Positions 7,210 to 10,907 of a stretch of 10,907 nucleotides of DNA are shown in pieces. Position 1 is the first letter of the stretch. The number at the start of each line of letters is the position of its first letter. The stretch spans positions 1-10,907 of the forward strand of contig JADLDX010000025.1 of assembly GCA_020846515.1 (NCBI GenBank). The letters run 5' to 3'. The notes beneath the pieces were generated by a model. The model was not told the DNA's origin, searched no databases, and saw only the letters and a list, made by a program, of their open reading frames with translations. The translations under genes were made by a program, and so were the position numbers. Source of the DNA: Pirellulaceae bacterium (GTDB lineage Bacteria > Planctomycetota > Planctomycetia > Pirellulales > Pirellulaceae).

Positions 7210-7277
7210 GACGAGTCGCGGAGCGGTTCGTCTACTCTGTCGCGGAGCGATTCGTCTACTATTCGCGATTCGTCTAC
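7210..7277. repeat. 24-bp tandem repeat, three imperfect units
   Basis: Units begin GTCGCGGAGCG at 7215 and 7239 (22 bases with one difference, period 24) and a shortened third unit runs from 7261 to 7277; all end in GATTCGTCTAC or GGTTCGTCTAC. The first unit plus its flank folds: GACGA (7210-7214) with TCGTC (7228-7232) and TCGC with GCGG inside. The array ends 3 bases before the stop codon of the PHP gene and fills most of the gap upstream of the propeller gene. Confidence 0.8.
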
Positions 7278-7280
7278 GAC

Positions 7281-8591
7281 TTATGGCTGACTATAGCCGA
7301 CGGGTTGAGTCCAAGCCTGTTGCTTTTGATCATCCAAAGATGGATCGACGTGCGGCAAACTGCTAGTAACGATAGCTCGGACATAGAGGTCGTCAGCTTT
7401 CATGGTGTACTCGGGAGTCAATCCCGCCACCGTCATGGCGACTTTGGCGACAGGCAATGGTGGCTGCTCAGCCTGAGATTTCTTGTCGCTGCCTGTTGCC
7501 TGCTGGCTGCCACTATCAGTACCAGCAACTTTAGAAACGACAATAAACTTCGTCTCGTATGTGGCCGAACCTTCAGCTGCAATCTTCAGCGACAGTTTGC
7601 GACTGCGAGCATCAAACTGCACATCATCCAGCTCTACGCCGCTGGACGCGTAAAAGTCGCCAGCTTTCATAGCCAGAATCAGATGTTCGGGTGTCAGATA
7701 CCGCGCGCGGACCATCACCCAGCCGCGACCAGGTCGCGATCCGGGCTTGCCGTGGTATTCGTGACTATCGTCGGTCGCAATACCCATGATTGGCTGGGCA
7801 TCCAGCCAGGCGATGCGCATGGCATTGACCACATCCCACATGCTTTCGATTGACTGATGATCTTTGTCACCCAGTTGATTAACGCCCGGATGACCATTGT
7901 AAACTTCGAAGAAGCGTTCCTCGATCGTCTTGGCAATATCCGCAGCCACAACTGCGTAACCGAAATTCGGATGATTCAAATGCGGCAATACCTGACGGCC
8001 ACTGGCCTTCTCGTGCTCCAACATCAGCCGCAGATTGTTCTGCATGACTTCTTGTACTGTCGCACCGCCAACCGGCTCGATCAACTGGGACAGGTTCGAC
8101 ACGTTCATGTGCACCGGTTTCCCCTGTGCCTTGTCGCTAACCTCCTCGCCCTCAATCATGATGAACTTACCCGCCTGCTCGACCAGGCAGCGAAACTCGT
8201 CAAGCGGCTTCAAACGCACTTCATAGTTGGCCTGACCAGGGGTACCACGCGTTTCCACCCACGCCTTACCAAACTTAGCTTGATAACGTGGCAATATGCC
8301 CTCGTCGGAGCGAGCCACTATCTTTTCGAATGACATCCACCGTTGACCGCGGCTGAGCACGTTATGGTCCGACAGGGCCAGAAAGTTATAGTCGCGTTCC
8401 GCATACCACGACGCGATCATCTCTGGGAAGTCATCGCCGTCGCTCCATAACGAATGCGTGTGCAAGTTACCCTTCCACCAGCGCAGCGGTCGCTCCGACT
8501 CCTGAGCATTTGCAGTCACGCTCAGGCATAGACAGACAAACGTACACGCAACACCGGCCAGTCGCAGACCGGCAAAGTAAGGTAGCATCAT
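7281..8591 (-). CDS. Exported PHP-domain metallohydrolase
   Basis: PHP-superfamily protein, 436 aa, with a Sec signal peptide (about residues 1-29, ending ANA-Q). PHP domains bind two or three metal ions and hydrolyse phosphoester-type bonds. The ligand set is visible: His44 and His46 (HTH), Asp51, Asp75-His76 (LALSDHN), Glu147 (IEGEE), His161, His204/His207 (PHLNHPN), His234 (YNGH) and Asp274/His277 (TDDSH). Residues 320-436 form a likely beta-rich C-terminal region interrupted by a Ser/Gln/Lys-rich stretch (about 354-378). The arrangement resembles CehA/McbA-type exported PHP proteins; the substrate is unknown. Two adjacent ATG codons (8591, 8588) open the frame; no Shine-Dalgarno sequence is seen upstream. 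The preceding gene on the strand ends 60 bases before, so co-transcription is possible. Confidence 0.9.
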   Translation of the reverse strand: MMLPYFAGLRLAGVACTFVCLCLSVTANAQESERPLRWWKGNLHTHSLWSDGDDFPEMIASWYAERDYNFLALSDHNVLSRGQRWMSFEKIVARSDEGILPRYQAKFGKAWVETRGTPGQANYEVRLKPLDEFRCLVEQAGKFIMIEGEEVSDKAQGKPVHMNVSNLSQLIEPVGGATVQEVMQNNLRLMLEHEKASGRQVLPHLNHPNFGYAVVAADIAKTIEERFFEVYNGHPGVNQLGDKDHQSIESMWDVVNAMRIAWLDAQPIMGIATDDSHEYHGKPGSRPGRGWVMVRARYLTPEHLILAMKAGDFYASSGVELDDVQFDARSRKLSLKIAAEGSATYETKFIVVSKVAGTDSGSQQATGSDKKSQAEQPPLPVAKVAMTVAGLTPEYTMKADDLYVRAIVTSSLPHVDPSLDDQKQQAWTQPVGYSQP

Positions 8592-8651
8592 GGGTGGGAT
8601 TTCAATCTTGAGGAGGTTATCTTCGACTGGCGATTCGCGCTGAACCGTCGA

Positions 8652-9662
8652 CTATTGTTTTTTCTTGCCTGGTGGAATGGGAACTAGCTGGGGTGCAGCG
8701 CCGGTTCCCGGAATCGCTTGACTGACCAACGTGTCCCCTAAAGCTGACTCCCAATCATGATCCAATAATAAATCGAAACCAGGGTTCTGCTCTTTAACCT
8801 GACATGAACAGGGTCCACAGAGAAACGAGGAAGCCGTGCGGATGGTCGTCGGAGCAATGCCTTTGCCCACCAAAGCGTAAAGCACAATTCCCCGTCCGAA
8901 TACTGGGAAGGCCAGCGGTTCGGTCTGTTCACGTAAATCAGGTTCGCTGTTGAGCAAGCAGTCCACCAAAAACTGCTCGCGTTCGTCGAGCCGCGAAAGC
9001 GACATAACCGAGAACTCCATCCTCAGTTTGACCTTTAATTTGTCAAGTACTTCGGGCTTTACTTCCATCTCCTCGGCCGTTGGAAGTTTCAACCATTCTT
9101 TGTCCAGCACGAGTTGCTTTTCAAGAGTATTCCTCGCGATCTCGTCCTTAACTTTATCACCACATTCCAACAGGACCCAGACTGCTGAGTGACCAAGGGC
9201 TAATCGCCGCGCGATCTCCTCACGTGCTGGCGACGCCACGATGGCTTTGATACCGGCTTCCGTAACAGGGCTAGCATGAGCTACCTCGCCACGCAAACTG
9301 GACTTGTCAGGGTACATGGCGACGGCAATGGGACTGCTGCCACCGTAAGCCCGCCATAACTGCTTGGCTTGCGCATTGGTGGTTCGTTCCACATTGATGA
9401 CTTCCAAGTTCACTTTCGACTTATGCTGCTCCGAAGAATCAGCGGTATACTTGGCTCGTATGCTCTGTTGAATCGTATCCAGCATCGAATCCGGTAACGC
9501 TTTGTCACTCAAGATCATTAACTTGTATTGATCCGGAGACCATCGCTCCAACGCATAACGAAATACCGGCACCTGACAAGCAATCGCCGAGCTTGTCAGC
9601 ACCAAAGCCAGCACGATGGCCAGCTTGATATATCCACCGTCTATCCAAGATCGTCTGTTCAT
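8652..9662 (-). CDS. Exported unknown protein with CGPCSC motif
   Basis: 336 aa, not assigned to a named family. A signal sequence (hydrophobic residues about 12-28) ends at SAIA-Cys29; Cys at +1 hints at a lipoprotein, but the -3 residue is Ala rather than Leu, so this is uncertain. After CQVPVFRYALERW, an alpha/beta region follows (about 45-170), then a Lys/Glu-rich helical stretch (about 171-245). The C-terminal part has a hydrophobic segment (250-270) followed by CGPCSC (282-287), then a Pro/Gly tail ending GKKKQ. CGPC is the redox motif of thioredoxins, but here it sits near the C-terminus without a clear thioredoxin fold; metal binding by the three cysteines is an alternative. The start ATG has only a weak upstream GAGAAG. 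I have the impression this architecture recurs in planctomycetes, but could not verify it. Confidence 0.85.
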   Translation of the reverse strand: MNRRSWIDGGYIKLAIVLALVLTSSAIACQVPVFRYALERWSPDQYKLMILSDKALPDSMLDTIQQSIRAKYTADSSEQHKSKVNLEVINVERTTNAQAKQLWRAYGGSSPIAVAMYPDKSSLRGEVAHASPVTEAGIKAIVASPAREEIARRLALGHSAVWVLLECGDKVKDEIARNTLEKQLVLDKEWLKLPTAEEMEVKPEVLDKLKVKLRMEFSVMSLSRLDEREQFLVDCLLNSEPDLREQTEPLAFPVFGRGIVLYALVGKGIAPTTIRTASSFLCGPCSCQVKEQNPGFDLLLDHDWESALGDTLVSQAIPGTGAAPQLVPIPPGKKKQ

Positions 9663-9766
9663 ATTGTTATTCGCTTCTCGCGTGGGAATGCCTCAATATC
9701 AACCACCACCCAGCTCAACCCTAGATTGTTCACTCTGATCGCCACCTTGCCGCTTACTTTACGACT

Positions 9767-9893
9767 GTTTTTAGCGGTACGGCGCAAGCCGTCCGGTTCT
9801 TCAACGGTTTTTAGCGGTACGGCGCAAGCCGTCCGGTTCTTCAACGGAATCTCTTGTTCATTACCGTACGGCTCGCGCCGTTACGCTACAAAG
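9767..9893. repeat. Two exact 40-bp tandem units plus an inverted relative
   Basis: Units 9767-9806 and 9807-9846 are identical over 40 bases. A diverged copy lies inverted at 9861-9893, about 24 of 31 aligned bases matching. Each unit has a 5-bp stem ACGGC/GCCGT closing a 4-base loop: GCAA at 9784-9787 and 9824-9827, and GCGA (minus strand) at 9873-9876. Both loops are GNRA tetraloops, so structure is kept where sequence changes. No spacer separates the tandem units, so this is not CRISPR. Confidence 0.9.
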
Positions 9894-10008
9894 CAAGTGC
9901 CATTAGGTGACAATCTCATCGTTCATTTTAGCCCAAAAGCCGGCTCGCTTGGTGCAGCGGACCGGCTCGAAAAGATCTCAGTTTCAGTTCAGCGAAAGCT
10001 GCTCAAGT

Positions 10009-10033
10009 ATGCGACCGGGCAGCCCAGTCGCAT
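10009..10033 (-). other. Hairpin downstream of the truncated propeller gene
   Basis: ATGCGAC (10009-10015) pairs with GTCGCAT (10027-10033), and GGG/CCC continues inside after one mismatch, around the loop CAG. On the minus strand it lies 19 bases past the stop of the gene ending at 10053. There is no T-run, so if it terminates transcription it would not be by the classic intrinsic route. Confidence 0.45.
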
Positions 10034-10052
10034 GACTTAGCCGTCCTCGGTC

Positions 10053-10907
10053 TCACTTACCCGCAGCTGTTTTTGCCGAGTCGTTGCGGATGACCTCGAC
10101 GGCGGTCAAGTTGCTCAGTGGCGCACCTGTGGGCGACTTAAGATCTACCACCAAATTGCTCTCGACCAATACGTTATTGAACTCTTTCACGATGACTGAT
10201 ACGGGCTTACGCTCGATAGGGCCTGACTGGGTCTGGGTTCCCGTAGCCGAAGTGGCCGTCGAACTAATTTGCTGATCAGTGCCAACTGCGTCGCGACCTT
10301 GAAACTTGATATCCAACGCCGCTACTTGTTCCTTGGTCATATCAGCAAAGAACAGTTTGACGCTATAGGCTGCAGGTGCATCCTTGGCGCCCAACAACGG
10401 AATTTGAAAATGCTCCAGACCGCGCGCTCCCGAGGCAAACAGCCAAGGATTTGCGTGGCCAGGCATATTCAAGTTGTCAGCATTTTGGCTATACCAGCCG
10501 CCACCTTCGGCGAAGCGAGGTTGGATATCGAACACGAACTCCAAGCGTTCGACCGTCATAGGACGTGGGAAGCCAAACCAATCCTGGCGGCCATCATCCC
10601 GACGGTCACCGGGTGCTCCCAGGTTAATGCCAATCCGTTTGACCGGAGTGGTTTCACCAACGGCACTAAAGATGCCCCAAGCCTTGCTTTCCGATTTAGG
10701 TTCGAGCACGACCGTCGAGGCAATCGAGAACTGGCACACACAACCAGCGCTGGCTTCTGGAATCATCACCAGGCCATTGCCGGGAATGGCATTGACCCAG
10801 CACCCCAGACGTTGTCCAGCAAAATGCTGTGTACCACTATCTTTATACAGATCGTAGTAGCCGATGAACCCAGAGCGGAAGAACATCATGTTCGGAGTGG
10901 CCGTGAC
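10053..10907 (-). CDS. C-terminal part of a large PQQ-like propeller protein (cut by window edge)
   Basis: Only the last 284 residues are visible; the frame stays open to the window edge, six codons (VTATPN) upstream of the first in-window Met, so the real start lies outside. The visible part begins with a propeller end: MMFFRSGFIGYYDL, then GCWVNAIPGNGLVMIPEASAGC (Gly-Cys-Trp and Glu-Ala-Ser-Ala-Gly-Cys), a pattern I associate with large planctomycete PQQ-like repeat proteins. A separate C-terminal module follows from about residue 75, with the motif NLGAPGDRRDDG and FGFPRP, predicted beta-rich and possibly carbohydrate-binding in type. A Ser/Thr/Gln linker (about 213-227) and a final beta segment end the chain. 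Its role is unknown; location is presumably extracytoplasmic. Confidence 0.8.
   Translation of the reverse strand, partial: VTATPNMMFFRSGFIGYYDLYKDSGTQHFAGQRLGCWVNAIPGNGLVMIPEASAGCVCQFSIASTVVLEPKSESKAWGIFSAVGETTPVKRIGINLGAPGDRRDDGRQDWFGFPRPMTVERLEFVFDIQPRFAEGGGWYSQNADNLNMPGHANPWLFASGARGLEHFQIPLLGAKDAPAAYSVKLFFADMTKEQVAALDIKFQGRDAVGTDQQISSTATSATGTQTQSGPIERKPVSVIVKEFNNVLVESNLVVDLKSPTGAPLSNLTAVEVIRNDSAKTAAGK

Larger units (their letters stand above)
9663..10052. other. Repeat-bearing intergenic region
   Basis: A 390-bp gap between two minus-strand genes. It holds a tandem plus inverted repeat (9767-9893) and a hairpin (10009-10033). CCGGCTCG occurs twice near 9942 and 9962. The stretch 9663-9766 probably carries the promoter of the CGPCSC-protein gene, but no clear -10/-35 pair was found. 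Short open frames through the repeats are considered spurious. Confidence 0.7.

Noticed and set aside
7305..7853. Open frame of 182 codons on the plus strand
   Set aside because: It is antisense to the PHP gene, whose conserved metal ligands establish the coding strand.
8611..8616. AGGAGG on the plus strand near the PHP start
   Set aside because: It looks like a ribosome-binding site but is on the wrong strand for the PHP gene, and no plausible plus-strand gene follows.
9659..9844. 61-codon minus-strand frame whose TGA overlaps the ATG of the CGPCSC-protein gene
   Set aside because: The ATGA overlap is attractive, but the frame starts in the 40-bp tandem repeat. As 40 is not a multiple of 3, the two copies are read in different frames, which is not expected of a real repeated coding unit.
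9767..9846. CRISPR-like direct repeats
   Set aside because: The two units are directly contiguous with no spacer and there are only two copies; no cas gene is present.

Overview
The window looks like chromosomal DNA from a planctomycete, probably of the Pirellulaceae type (Rhodopirellula/Blastopirellula relatives). No taxonomic marker such as rRNA is present. The inference rests on three things: a Tat-exported Gfo/Idh/MocA oxidoreductase; several exported PQQ-like beta-propeller proteins carrying the W-x-x-[WF]-R-G-P-x-x-D-G N-terminal signature; and gene gaps filled with short palindromic repeats. Nearly every protein of known type here begins with an export signal, so this is mainly a set of periplasmic or cell-envelope genes.

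Left part (1-1749): a Tat-signal Gfo/Idh/MocA dehydrogenase on the minus strand (64-1359) lies between two inverted copies of a 65-bp repeat (1-65 and 1457-1521, 61/65 identical), each able to form a 13-bp hairpin. The divergent gap 1360-1749 also holds a second cluster of palindromes (1590-1665), a possible sigma-54 promoter and a leader hairpin in front of the catalase gene.

Centre (1750-4474, plus strand): a large-subunit KatE/HPII-type catalase with a Sec signal peptide and the C-terminal DJ-1/PfpI-like domain. Its haem pocket has Cys where E. coli HPII has the His that cross-links to the haem-ligand Tyr. This matches the Cys-Tyr arrangement described for Neurospora CAT-1. A strong hairpin and a TATAAT box follow, then a small unrecognised gene of 98 aa.

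Right part (4510-10907, all minus strand): reading in the direction of transcription, the end of a third propeller-type protein (10053-10907, cut by the window edge), an exported unknown protein with a CGPCSC motif (8652-9662), an exported PHP-domain metallohydrolase (7281-8591), and two tandem paralogous propeller proteins (5860-7134 and 4510-5790). The gaps hold two further repeat families: a 40-bp tandem repeat plus an inverted relative, all folding into GNRA-tetraloop hairpins (9767-9893), and a 24-bp tandem repeat that abuts the PHP stop codon (7210-7277). The shared strand allows co-transcription, but the repeat-filled gaps could equally split the region into separate units. No classical defence system, CRISPR array, transposase or RNA gene was seen. 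The most notable signals are the catalase pocket and the three unrelated repeat families.
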